The notes under the pieces were generated by a model. That model was not told where the DNA came from. It saw only the letters and a list, made by a program, of their open reading frames with translations, and did no database searches. Made by a program: the position numbers and the translations under genes. Positions 1 to 6,315 of a stretch of 20,424 nt of DNA are shown piece by piece. Positions within the stretch are counted from its first letter, which is position 1, and every line of letters begins with the position of its first letter. The stretch covers positions 1-20,424 of the IMG/VR virus record IMGVR_UViG_3300032241_000345; one strand, 5' to 3'. The DNA is from a virus.

Positions 1-843
1 CGTTGTAACCAGTCTTCGGGCTAACTCAAACGCAGCAGCCTGTCCAACAAAGTTGCTATCGTTATCAGCGAAAATCGTTAATTTTTTGCAAATTTCTGGC
101 GGCTCAAATGATTTCATCATCGTGGCACTGATTGCCGCCCATGTCGGAACTTTATGTATTAAACTGGCAGATAGTGCCGTTTCTATGCCTTCAGCTATTC
201 CAAGGTGTGCCATAGGATCGGTAAGCCATATTGACGCCCCCGGTACTAATGGCCCCGGCATCATTACCTTATTTGGATCAAGTGGAGCCTTTTCCCCGTT
301 TGTTAGCAAATATGTTTTGTGAACCGATATACCTTTACCATCTGGGCTATTAATCTTAGCCGCCATGACAAAATAACTGCGTCCTTTATCTGCTGGGTGA
401 GTTGTATTCCCCTGCCGAAGCACCTGTGAAGATTTAAAACAACCTAATCGCTTCTTTAGATATAAACCTACCGGAGTTTCTTCATTTACCGTTCCCGTTC
501 CCTTCCAGAAGCGTTCTGCGGCTGTCCTTAATGCAACATGGTTTTCCGGCTTCCGGTATTCTTCTTTCTTTGCGCCGCCAAGAAGGGGCGAAACCATCAT
601 CTTAGCCTTGATCATGTCTATGCCCTTCACCTTGGCGACAAGGGCAAAACCATCCCCAGCGCCACAATGTGAGCATATCCATCCGCCCCGACCATGCTTA
701 TCGTCAAAGCGGAACCGATCCTTGCCTGAACAAATCGGGCAGGGACCATGCTTTCCGTCTAAATGTTTTCTGCTGACACCTATGCTTTCAAGGATATCAC
801 GCCACTTGCCTTGCGCCTGAAGATGAGCCGTTTGAAAGTCCAT
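1..843 (-). CDS. Phage DNA primase, zinc-ribbon plus Toprim (C-terminus off the window)
   Basis: Reading the minus strand from 843 gives 281 open codons that run off the left edge, so the gene is partial. The N-terminus holds a Prim-Zn-ribbon: C35-P-I-C38 and C57-S-H-C60 around a GKDRFRFDD stretch, which binds single-stranded DNA template. Further on, GIAEGIETALSA (E218) and IFADND (D260, D262) are the catalytic motifs of a Toprim_3 domain, which binds metal and makes the RNA primer. This order matches the P4-alpha/T7 gp4 type primases, which often carry a helicase domain after Toprim; that part would lie beyond base 1. The start is supported by AAAGAG about 9 nt upstream and by the family's usual N-terminus. 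It overlaps the last 47 nt of the helicase gene, which suggests translational coupling. Confidence 0.93.
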   Translation of the reverse strand, partial: MDFQTAHLQAQGKWRDILESIGVSRKHLDGKHGPCPICSGKDRFRFDDKHGRGGWICSHCGAGDGFALVAKVKGIDMIKAKMMVSPLLGGAKKEEYRKPENHVALRTAAERFWKGTGTVNEETPVGLYLKKRLGCFKSSQVLRQGNTTHPADKGRSYFVMAAKINSPDGKGISVHKTYLLTNGEKAPLDPNKVMMPGPLVPGASIWLTDPMAHLGIAEGIETALSASLIHKVPTWAAISATMMKSFEPPEICKKLTIFADNDSNFVGQAAAFELARRLVTT

Positions 844-2305
844 TTTGTTTATCTCTTTGTTTTGCTCTGGCGATATTTAGATGGCGAATCCACGAAAGGG
901 TTGCCGGAGATGGTGCTAACGGTATTGGCCGACTAGGTGGCCCGACACCGATGCGCTGCTTGTAGGCATGATAGGCCCATCCATCCTTGTATCCTTTTTG
1001 CCTAGCGTATCCCAACAACTCAGCATAAAAATTTAATTTAACCTGCGTTGTCCACTGCTTTCCTAATTGTTCTTTTTTGCTGGTTAATTCAGCCAATTCA
1101 CCTTCTTCAGTTTCCACTTTGGAAGTAGCAACTGCGGCAAATCCGCACACCGGACATTCTCTTGATCCCGGCGGTTTTAGATAAGCACACTTCGGACAAG
1201 CCCGTGGAAGTTTAATCTTCTTCTCATGGATGCCCTTGGTTTTTTTACCCGAATCAAGAACATCGTGATGAATATCGGTTACAAAGCCCAGACGTAGCGT
1301 TGTATCGCTATGATCTAAGATCAGGCAGTAATCTTTACCTTCTGCCGTTCTAAGGCCGCGACCGATAATTTGTGTATACAAAATTTCAGAGCGTGTAGGC
1401 CGCGCCAAAATGATGCAACGAACATCCCAGTCAATGCCAGTCGTTAATACGCCAACATTGCAAACCACCTTTAAATCGCCGTTGGCGAATTGCTTGGCGA
1501 TTTGTTCTCGTTCCTCAATATCCGTAAAAGCATCCATGTAGCCCGTTGGAACACCAGCTTCCAAAAACTGTTGCTGCAATTTCTTGGCGTGTGCGCGGTC
1601 CACCCCGAAACATAGCGTAGGCCGATCTTCGCCCTTCTCCAACCAAGTGGATACAATGTCAGCTACCAGCGTACCCTGCTGCATGGCACGGGACAATCCT
1701 TTAGTCTCATAATCGCCCTTGACGATTTTAACGCCCGTTAAATCAGGATGCGCTGGGGCAAATACCTTGAAATTAGACAAATAACCCGAATCAATTAGCC
1801 TTTGTGTTGTCGTACCGATGATCAAATCATCGTACAACTTTCCCATGCCTTTAGCCCACGGCGTAGCGGTTAAGCCAATTACTGGAACTTTTTGCTCTTC
1901 CAGTTGTTTGAACCACTTATCCATGAACTTGAACGATACGTGGCACTCGTCCACAATAACCAAAGAGGTTTCTGGTATGTTGCGCCGCATCAAGGTCTGG
2001 ATAGAGGCTACTTGGATAGGCGCTCTGTGGTCTGTCCGTTCATGGAAAGCCTGCATAACGCCAATTTCAAAGATGCCGTCCCGTTCAAACGAATCAACCG
2101 TTTGGTTCACAAGGCTAATGGCGGGAACACAAAAGATAACCTTGTTACCTTTTTCTTGGGCCATGTTGATGATTGCACCAGCCGTAGCAGTCTTCCCGGC
2201 TCCTGTGGGCATCTGCAACACTGGCCTGCGCTTGCCAGAGCGAAGTGATTGCCGAAGAGCGCAGATAGCGTCTTTCTGGTAATCCCTAAGTTCATGCGCC
2301 GACAT
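797..2305 (-). CDS. SF2 DEAD/DEAH-like helicase (SSL2/RecQ-like fold) with C-terminal zinc ribbon
   Basis: An ATP-dependent nucleic-acid helicase of 502 aa. Superfamily 2 motifs are all in order: Walker A PTGAGKT (33-39), DECH box (119-122), motif III-like TATP (146-149), motif V around VGVLTTGIDWD (284-294) and motif VI QIIGRGLRT (312-320). After the second RecA-like domain comes a zinc ribbon with C370-x2-C373 and C384-x2-C387. Such helicases sit beside phage primases and probably unwind or remodel the replication fork; the exact substrate cannot be read from sequence. The start has GGGAGA about 9 nt upstream and overlaps the preceding DnaA-like gene by 14 nt. The C-terminal 70 residues are poorly conserved-looking and rich in Ser, Gly and Arg. 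Confidence 0.95.
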   Translation of the reverse strand: MSAHELRDYQKDAICALRQSLRSGKRRPVLQMPTGAGKTATAGAIINMAQEKGNKVIFCVPAISLVNQTVDSFERDGIFEIGVMQAFHERTDHRAPIQVASIQTLMRRNIPETSLVIVDECHVSFKFMDKWFKQLEEQKVPVIGLTATPWAKGMGKLYDDLIIGTTTQRLIDSGYLSNFKVFAPAHPDLTGVKIVKGDYETKGLSRAMQQGTLVADIVSTWLEKGEDRPTLCFGVDRAHAKKLQQQFLEAGVPTGYMDAFTDIEEREQIAKQFANGDLKVVCNVGVLTTGIDWDVRCIILARPTRSEILYTQIIGRGLRTAEGKDYCLILDHSDTTLRLGFVTDIHHDVLDSGKKTKGIHEKKIKLPRACPKCAYLKPPGSRECPVCGFAAVATSKVETEEGELAELTSKKEQLGKQWTTQVKLNFYAELLGYARQKGYKDGWAYHAYKQRIGVGPPSRPIPLAPSPATLSWIRHLNIARAKQRDKQNGLSNGSSSGARQVA

Positions 2306-2714
2306 TGTGTTGTTTCTCCCACATTTTCACCGCGTGATTGATGGACGTGTGATCTTTTTTAAGCCACCGCGCAATTTGAGATTGCGAATAATTTAAGGTC
2401 TTGTGTGCGCCCCAAATTACTTCCCTACGAATCATAACAATATTCTTTCTGCGGTCATTTGACATCAGAATTTTTGGATCAATGTTATGTTTTTCGGCTA
2501 CTTGACGGAGAAATTTAGCAAAATTGTTATTTGGCAATCCATCAATACGCCAAACTACTTCCGGCTCTTGTACGGGTTCTGGCTCTTGCTTTGGCAGTGA
2601 TTTAACGGCTTGAATTGGCACTAATCCTGCGGGTTTACCTAAACCGCCCAGTCTTTGCCGCACTGCAATATAATGCGCCTTTAGTTCATTGTAACTCAAT
2701 GTGTCCGTGTTCAT
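2292..2714 (-). CDS. DnaA domain IV-like DNA-binding protein
   Basis: A 140-aa protein whose C-terminal half (about 75-135) looks like the DNA-binding domain IV of the bacterial initiator DnaA. The clearest sign is the DHTSINHAVKMW segment (121-132), which matches the DnaA signature DHTTVxHA, preceded by a helix-turn-helix (SQSQIARWL, 110-118). No AAA+ ATPase domain (Walker A/B) is present. Residues 30-55 are a Pro/Glu-rich linker and the first 20 residues could be a short helix. It lies between rusA (29-nt overlap) and the helicase (14-nt overlap), so a role in loading or guiding the replication machinery at the phage origin is a fair inference. A role as a transcription regulator or as a competitor for host DnaA boxes is also possible. 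Confidence 0.8.
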   Translation of the reverse strand: MNTDTLSYNELKAHYIAVRQRLGGLGKPAGLVPIQAVKSLPKQEPEPVQEPEVVWRIDGLPNNNFAKFLRQVAEKHNIDPKILMSNDRRKNIVMIRREVIWGAHKTLNYSQSQIARWLKKDHTSINHAVKMWEKQHNVGA

Positions 2715-3060
2715 TTGATTCGCCCATTGCTATTAGTGTTACGATCATTGGCGCGTTGCTTTGATTGGCCCACTCCGCAGCCAGCGCCACACACTGGGAG
2801 TCGTCTTCTACAATTCTAAGTTCCACCAATAGGTCTGAGGTGGCCTTTAAAAGGTTGTCTAGGTCTCGTCTTTTGTTTGAGCGTAATGCCCTTATGTGAA
2901 TGGCATATTCGCCGTCTATGGTCTTCCTTGTCTGTTGGCGCACCATCCAACCAGCTTCTTCTAACCAATCTTTGTACACTTTGGTGCGATACAGCCGCTT
3001 GCCAGAGATACGCCACAATGCGTTGACAGAAGGAGCCAGTGGAAGTTCAAGCGTTATCAT
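2686..3060 (-). CDS. rusA: RusA-family Holliday junction resolvase
   Basis: 124 aa, the usual size for RusA. RusA dimers bind four-way junctions and cut them symmetrically in a metal-dependent reaction. The catalytic aspartates are visible: D66 and D68 in RRDLDN, and D87 in VEDDSQ. The spacings (2 and 19 residues) match E. coli RusA D70, D72 and D91. The N-terminal LPLAPSVNALWR is the typical beta-strand/loop start of the family. The gene overlaps the XRE gene by 14 nt at its start and the DnaA-like gene by 29 nt at its end. It would resolve branched intermediates left by ERF-mediated annealing or replication before packaging. Confidence 0.95.
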   Translation of the reverse strand: MITLELPLAPSVNALWRISGKRLYRTKVYKDWLEEAGWMVRQQTRKTIDGEYAIHIRALRSNKRRDLDNLLKATSDLLVELRIVEDDSQCVALAAEWANQSNAPMIVTLIAMGESNEHGHIELQ

Positions 3061-3331
3061 TGTTAAAAAAATCCGCTGGGGTCAAGTTACCGTGAGAAAT
3101 ACCAATAATCTTTTGCGCCGCGCCAATCAGCGGCGTTTGTTTGTATCGTTCAATTCGGGACAACGAGGCTACAGAGATACCCGTCAGAAACGAAATATCA
3201 TCCAACGTGATCCGATAGGTCTGCCGCCAAACCCTCATAGGGTGGCCTGAGCCTGATTTGCGCCAATCGTCGTTGTGGACAACCTGTTCGCCGTTGAATT
3301 GGGTTGCAACCGAATTAGAGGATTTTCCCAT
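3047..3331 (-). CDS. XRE/Cro-type helix-turn-helix regulator
   Basis: 94 aa from the chosen start (MGKSSN). An in-frame ATG at 3340 and another at 3373 exist, but GGGAGA lies 9 nt before the 3331 start, so it is preferred. Residues 31-90 form a lambda-repressor-like HTH: MRVWRQTYRITLDDISFLTG then ISVASLSRIERYKQTP, the recognition helix falling on ISVASLSRIE. The ending NLTPADFF is typical of Cro-like phage proteins. There is no peptidase or oligomerisation domain, so it is more Cro-like than CI-like. It lies in the left early operon near the divergent control region and is the best candidate to bind the repeats at 3479-3511. Its first third overlaps the 77-aa gene in another frame. Confidence 0.85.
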   Translation of the reverse strand: MGKSSNSVATQFNGEQVVHNDDWRKSGSGHPMRVWRQTYRITLDDISFLTGISVASLSRIERYKQTPLIGAAQKIIGISHGNLTPADFFNNDNA

Positions 3332-3468
3332 GTCCAACATTCTCCCGAATCGTTTTGAAAGCAAATCCAACACAAATGATGCTCAAATCCGTAGTCCAAC
3401 AAAAAATGCGCCATTGCACTTCCCTTGGGGGTAATCACGGGTAAGGGCGGGTCTAACCGTTTTATCAT
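3235..3468 (-). CDS. Small conserved phage protein, first gene of the left operon
   Basis: 77 aa. The core, LPVITPKGSAMAHFLLDYG followed by EHHLCWICF and GECWTWENPLIRLQ, matches from memory a family of short phage proteins found in many Gram-negative phages (TPKGxAxAHFLIDYG...ECWTWxN). Its function is not known. A strong Shine-Dalgarno AAGGAAG lies 5 nt before the ATG, which makes this the first gene of the leftward operon. The last 30 residues overlap the XRE gene by about 97 nt in a different frame and look unconstrained (Ser/Thr/Ala/Gln-rich). The conserved Trp and Cys pattern shows it is a real protein rather than a shadow. Confidence 0.75.
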   Translation of the reverse strand: MIKRLDPPLPVITPKGSAMAHFLLDYGFEHHLCWICFQNDSGECWTWENPLIRLQPNSTANRLSTTTIGANQAQATL

Positions 3469-3478
3469 TTGACTTCCT

Positions 3479-3511
3479 TTTGCGTTGTATGCAAATTACG
3501 CTCAATGCAAA
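3479..3511. promoter_or_regulatory. Candidate operator: ATGCAAA direct repeats and TTTGC/GCAAA inverted repeat
   Basis: ATGCAAA occurs at 3489-3495 and again at 3505-3511, 16 bp apart. TTTGC at 3479-3483 forms an inverted repeat with GCAAA at 3491-3495 around a 7-bp spacer. The elements lie in the 62-bp region between the two divergent operons and overlap the candidate -10. The XRE protein is the natural candidate ligand; binding is an inference. Confidence 0.35.
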
Positions 3512-3521
3512 CAAACGTCAA
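3493..3521 (-). promoter_or_regulatory. Candidate sigma70-type promoter for the left operon
   Basis: On the minus strand TTGACG (3521-3516, 5/6 to the -35 consensus) is followed after exactly 17 bp by TAATTT (3498-3493, a weak -10, 3/6). Transcription would start about 3486, leaving a short leader ahead of the AAGGAAG site of the 77-aa gene. The poor -10 makes this only a candidate. Confidence 0.4.
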
Positions 3522-3530
3522 GGAGGTACT

Positions 3531-4049
3531 ATGGATAATCTAAATAAGATAAAATTAACCTTACCTGTAATAGAAACAGAAATTACTAATCTCTTGGCTG
3601 TGCTGTATGAGACTAATCCTGAACTTAAATTAGATGATGAATTTAAATCAGATATATTAGAGGGAAGTACCGATCTATTAGAAATAGTAGATAGATTATT
3701 ATATGATCTAATACTTACAGATAGTTATATAGAAGGTATTAAAATAACGCGGGCGCGAATAGAACTTCGTGAAAAGAAACTCAAGGGGCGTCAGGAAGTT
3801 ATCCGCAGAATTATTCGCAGGTTGTTGGAAGCCGCTGAAATGCGTAAAATTACGGTTTCTAACGGAACCGCATCGCTAACAGCGAAACCGCAAAGTGTGG
3901 AAATTATAGATGAGGGGTTGCTTCCTGAAAACTTCTTCCGTATCAAGAAAGAACCGAACAAGACGTTGATCGGTGAACGATTAAAGGCTGGCGAAGACGT
4001 TCCCGGCGCTCAACTATCCAACGGCGGTGAAACGCTAACAATCCGATAA
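3531..4049 (+). CDS. Siphovirus Gp157-like protein
   Basis: 172 aa from ATG 3531, which has a near-perfect AAGGAGG 6 nt upstream; a TTG further upstream at 3480 is not credible. The layout is that of the Gp157 family: a long charged helical N-terminal two thirds (about 15-105, probable coiled coil) and a C-terminal beta part with NGTASLTAKPQSVEIIDE then LPENFFRIKKEPNKTLIGERL and a G-rich end. Family members sit next to recombination genes in many phages; one was linked to phage resistance in Streptococcus thermophilus, but the molecular role is unknown. It is first in the rightward early operon, directly before ERF. The first 70 codons are very A+T-rich, the rest is not. Confidence 0.87.
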   Translation: MDNLNKIKLTLPVIETEITNLLAVLYETNPELKLDDEFKSDILEGSTDLLEIVDRLLYDLILTDSYIEGIKITRARIELREKKLKGRQEVIRRIIRRLLEAAEMRKITVSNGTASLTAKPQSVEIIDEGLLPENFFRIKKEPNKTLIGERLKAGEDVPGAQLSNGGETLTIR

Positions 4050-4058
4050 GGCAAACAA

Positions 4059-4793
4059 ATGAAACATATAATTCAAGCACTTAATGCCATTATGAAGGAC
4101 GTTTCATACGTCCAAAAATCTTCCGAAAACAAGTTCCACGGGTATAAGTACGCTTCTGAAGCATCCCTTTTGGAAAGCCTACGCCCAGCCATGATCCAAC
4201 ATGGTTTAATCCTGATTCCCAGTGTGGGAAACGTCAGCCCGATTGATCAATACGGCAATACGATGCTCACCGTGGAATACACTTTAGCCCACGTATCTGG
4301 CGAGATTTGGCCTGATAAAATTACTGCTGTTGGCTGCGGAAACGATAAGTCCAAATCAGGCAGCGTTGGCGACAAAGGCGTCTACAAGGCTTTAACAGGT
4401 GCTAATAAGTATTTGTTATTTAAACTCTTTCAGATTGAGACAGGTGATGATCCAGAAAAAGACGAAGGTGCGCCGCCAGTACAAGCCGTCCAAAATAACG
4501 CTGCTCCACCTAGCAATAAGAAGGTTTCAGAATCGTCTAAGTCCAAATCAAAAAGTGGACCTGAACCGATTGTCTATGCGGATAACTTTGTGCCTACAGG
4601 GGAGGACTTGGATAAATACGTCAATGTTTTCATTGGGGCATTGCCCTTTGCCACAACGGAAAAAGAAGTTCGTGAATTTTGGAAACAAGAAGCCAAAAAT
4701 AGGGCGCTTATGGCACTACAACCAAATGACGGGGAATATGTACTAATGGCAGAAGCCTGTGCATCCCGAATTGCAGATTTAAAGGATCAATGA
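4059..4793 (+). CDS. erf: ERF-family single-strand annealing protein
   Basis: 244 aa. The N-terminal 130 residues match the Essential Recombination Function family of P22: IIQALNAIMKDVSYVQKS, then NKFHGYKYASEASLLESLRP, then SVGDKGVYKALTGANKYLL. ERF proteins form rings that anneal complementary single strands during phage recombination and genome circularisation. A charged Ser/Lys/Pro-rich linker (about 135-172) joins a small helical C-terminal part (about 175-244). AAGG lies upstream of the ATG, only 9 nt after the Gp157-like gene, and its stop overlaps the next start as ATGA. The pairing with Gp157, an SSB-like protein and RusA makes a complete recombination set. Confidence 0.93.
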   Translation: MKHIIQALNAIMKDVSYVQKSSENKFHGYKYASEASLLESLRPAMIQHGLILIPSVGNVSPIDQYGNTMLTVEYTLAHVSGEIWPDKITAVGCGNDKSKSGSVGDKGVYKALTGANKYLLFKLFQIETGDDPEKDEGAPPVQAVQNNAAPPSNKKVSESSKSKSKSGPEPIVYADNFVPTGEDLDKYVNVFIGALPFATTEKEVREFWKQEAKNRALMALQPNDGEYVLMAEACASRIADLKDQ

Positions 4794-5032
4794 AAATGGC
4801 TAGTTACGAAATGATGGGGATGATCTCCAAAAACAAGTATAAAAAAATGGATAAACAACCAGATATAACAGGAACAGCAACAATTGACGGTGTAGAATAT
4901 AGAATAGCTGGATGGCCTAAATCTGGTAAAGATGGGCCATATTATTCGCTAAAATTCTCGTTAAAAGATGAGGCTCCAAAATCAAATCAATCTAATAGTA
5001 TGGATGATTTATCGGATCACATCCCATTTTAA
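4790..5032 (+). CDS. Small DUF736-like protein with an SSB-type C-terminal tip
   Basis: 80 aa if the ATG at 4790 (ATGA overlap with erf) is used; the ATG at 4796 is better spaced from AAGGA (4781-4785) and would give 78 aa. Residues 15-62 resemble the DUF736-type fold: N-K-Y-K-K, PDITGTATIDGVEYRIAGW and GKDGPYYSLKFSLKD. The protein ends in DDLSDHIPF, very like the acidic DDDIPF tip that bacterial and phage SSB proteins use to recruit partner proteins. Taken with its position right after ERF, a small single-strand-DNA-binding or partner-recruiting protein is a reasonable inference. The fold assignment is from memory and the SSB role is unproven. Confidence 0.72.
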   Translation: MKMASYEMMGMISKNKYKKMDKQPDITGTATIDGVEYRIAGWPKSGKDGPYYSLKFSLKDEAPKSNQSNSMDDLSDHIPF

Positions 5033-5061
5033 TATAAAACATAAGAAAAACGGCATAAAAA

Positions 5062-5517
5062 ATGAAATCTTCAAGAGTTCTATATCCACACACTCCTGCA
5101 GTTGTTGACCAGCAATGGCGTTTTGATTGGATAGCCGTTTCTTATCGTCCCGATCCAATGACATTAGAACCACGTGAAATTGTGGTTGGGCGGGGTTTTA
5201 GCACCAAAAAAGATACGATTAATATCCAATTTGATGCAATCCCGATTGCAGACTCTGATAACTTTTGCCGGGTGGCTCTTCGCCCGGCAGAATTTATACC
5301 TATTGACCCAGAGTTTGCTGAAAAATGGACCGTTCTGACTTACAAAACAGATCGGAACAATGCGACAAGAAAACTAATCGTTGGCAATGCATGGATGGAA
5401 GACAGTGAAATCCTTGTCTTTTTGGATGCCATGCCACTGCCAAATCACAACGTAGAGTGCTGGATAACACTCAAACCAAGGATTGAACGGTATGTCCCAA
5501 CCAACGCGCTTGATTAG
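5062..5517 (+). CDS. Hypothetical protein built from a tandem duplicated domain
   Basis: 151 aa, family not recognised. Two segments align with each other: about 23-75 and 89-139. Each runs Trp - aliphatic/Tyr strand - R/K-E/L-IVVG or LIVG - a strand containing FDAIP or LDAMP - and ends in RVALRP or WITLKP. The shared pattern suggests two small beta domains from an internal gene duplication. It has no signal peptide, membrane segment or catalytic motif I can name. It follows the DUF736-like gene after 29 nt with only a weak ribosome-binding site and overlaps the next gene by 26 nt. A DNA-metabolism accessory role is suggested only by its neighbours. Confidence 0.75.
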   Translation: MKSSRVLYPHTPAVVDQQWRFDWIAVSYRPDPMTLEPREIVVGRGFSTKKDTINIQFDAIPIADSDNFCRVALRPAEFIPIDPEFAEKWTVLTYKTDRNNATRKLIVGNAWMEDSEILVFLDAMPLPNHNVECWITLKPRIERYVPTNALD

Positions 5518-5839
5518 CGATGAATGGATTGAGGAGGCGTTGAATTACTTAGCAACGTCTTCTGATCAAACAGCAGCCGCCCGTGCAAATCGTGTACGAG
5601 CGGAATTTAACCGTAAGCAAACCCGCGCCAGATTAGTCTTGCGTTCCCCCGAATCATCCGTAGCAATGCGAGATGCTTGGGCAGAGGCTCATTCTGAATA
5701 CATTGATGCCTGTAATGAAGAAGTTACAGCCATAGAAGCCGACGAGTGGCACAGGTCACAACGTAACAAGTGTGATGCCATCATTGAGGCTTGGAGAACG
5801 GAGCAGGCCTCCCACCGTGCGGGAAGCAAGTTTCAATGA
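5492..5839 (+). CDS. Conserved helical phage protein of the early operon
   Basis: 115 aa from ATG 5492, supported by AAGGA nine bases upstream. The sequence is almost wholly alpha-helical and charged. It resembles a phage family commonly found beside recombination genes with the pattern yL...A.ARA.R...FN/R...RA.L..S.ES.AMRDAWA.....Y and a C-terminal IIEAWRTEQASHR. Its biochemical function is not known. It overlaps the upstream gene by 26 nt and its stop overlaps the next start as ATGA, so all three are probably translated as a coupled unit. Confidence 0.75.
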   Translation: MSQPTRLISDEWIEEALNYLATSSDQTAAARANRVRAEFNRKQTRARLVLRSPESSVAMRDAWAEAHSEYIDACNEEVTAIEADEWHRSQRNKCDAIIEAWRTEQASHRAGSKFQ

Positions 5840-6315
5840 ATGACCGCGAACGGCATAGACAATTTATTGAACGGCTAGATCGTTCGCGGCCAGCTACTTT
5901 TCGTGCGGCTGAGTGGCTGCATAAGAAAGGTTATAACATTACAATTCCCGCTATTCAGTATCGCCCTTTTGAAGAAACGCCAGATAAATATTTAGATTCT
6001 GGAGATATGTTTATTGAAAAGGATGGGAAAACATATCGGGTTGAGATCAAACACAGCGGCTATGATTTTACCGACAAAAATAGTTGGAAATTTAAAAGTA
6101 TGTTGGTCAGCAATAAGGCTGCTGTGGAACGAAATAAAGATTCAATAGGTTACATCATAATCAATAAGCCAATGACGCATATGGCAATCATTTGGAATAA
6201 GACCCGAAACTATTGGTTTGAAGAAGCCAAATTTGCCAGCAACACCCAAAAAGTAGAACAGTTCTACCTTTGCCCATTGGAATATATTGATTTTAGGAAC
6301 ATGGCTAATGATTGA
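5836..6315 (+). CDS. Putative PD-(D/E)XK nuclease-fold phage protein
   Basis: 159 aa from ATG 5836 (ATGA overlap with the upstream stop); a TTG further upstream is rejected. The centre reads SGDMFIEKDG then TYRVEIKHSG, giving D57 and E70-x-K72, the arrangement of a PD-(D/E)XK active site at the start of two adjacent beta strands. A later strand, SIGYIIINKP, fits the core beta-sheet of the fold. Phage proteins with SGDxFIEKDGKxYRVEVK are common but mostly uncharacterised. It could be a nuclease, a Holliday-junction or Cas4-like accessory, or a fold used only for binding. It overlaps the following HNH gene by 8 nt. Confidence 0.72.
   Translation: MNDRERHRQFIERLDRSRPATFRAAEWLHKKGYNITIPAIQYRPFEETPDKYLDSGDMFIEKDGKTYRVEIKHSGYDFTDKNSWKFKSMLVSNKAAVERNKDSIGYIIINKPMTHMAIIWNKTRNYWFEEAKFASNTQKVEQFYLCPLEYIDFRNMAND

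Noticed and set aside
53-820. Plus-strand open frames at the left edge
   Set aside because: They are antisense to the Zn-ribbon/Toprim primase, whose motifs are clear on the minus strand.
1818-2282. Plus-strand open frames (154 and 118 codons) opposite the helicase gene
   Set aside because: They mirror a gene with all helicase motifs, lack a ribosome-binding site and show no recognisable protein pattern.
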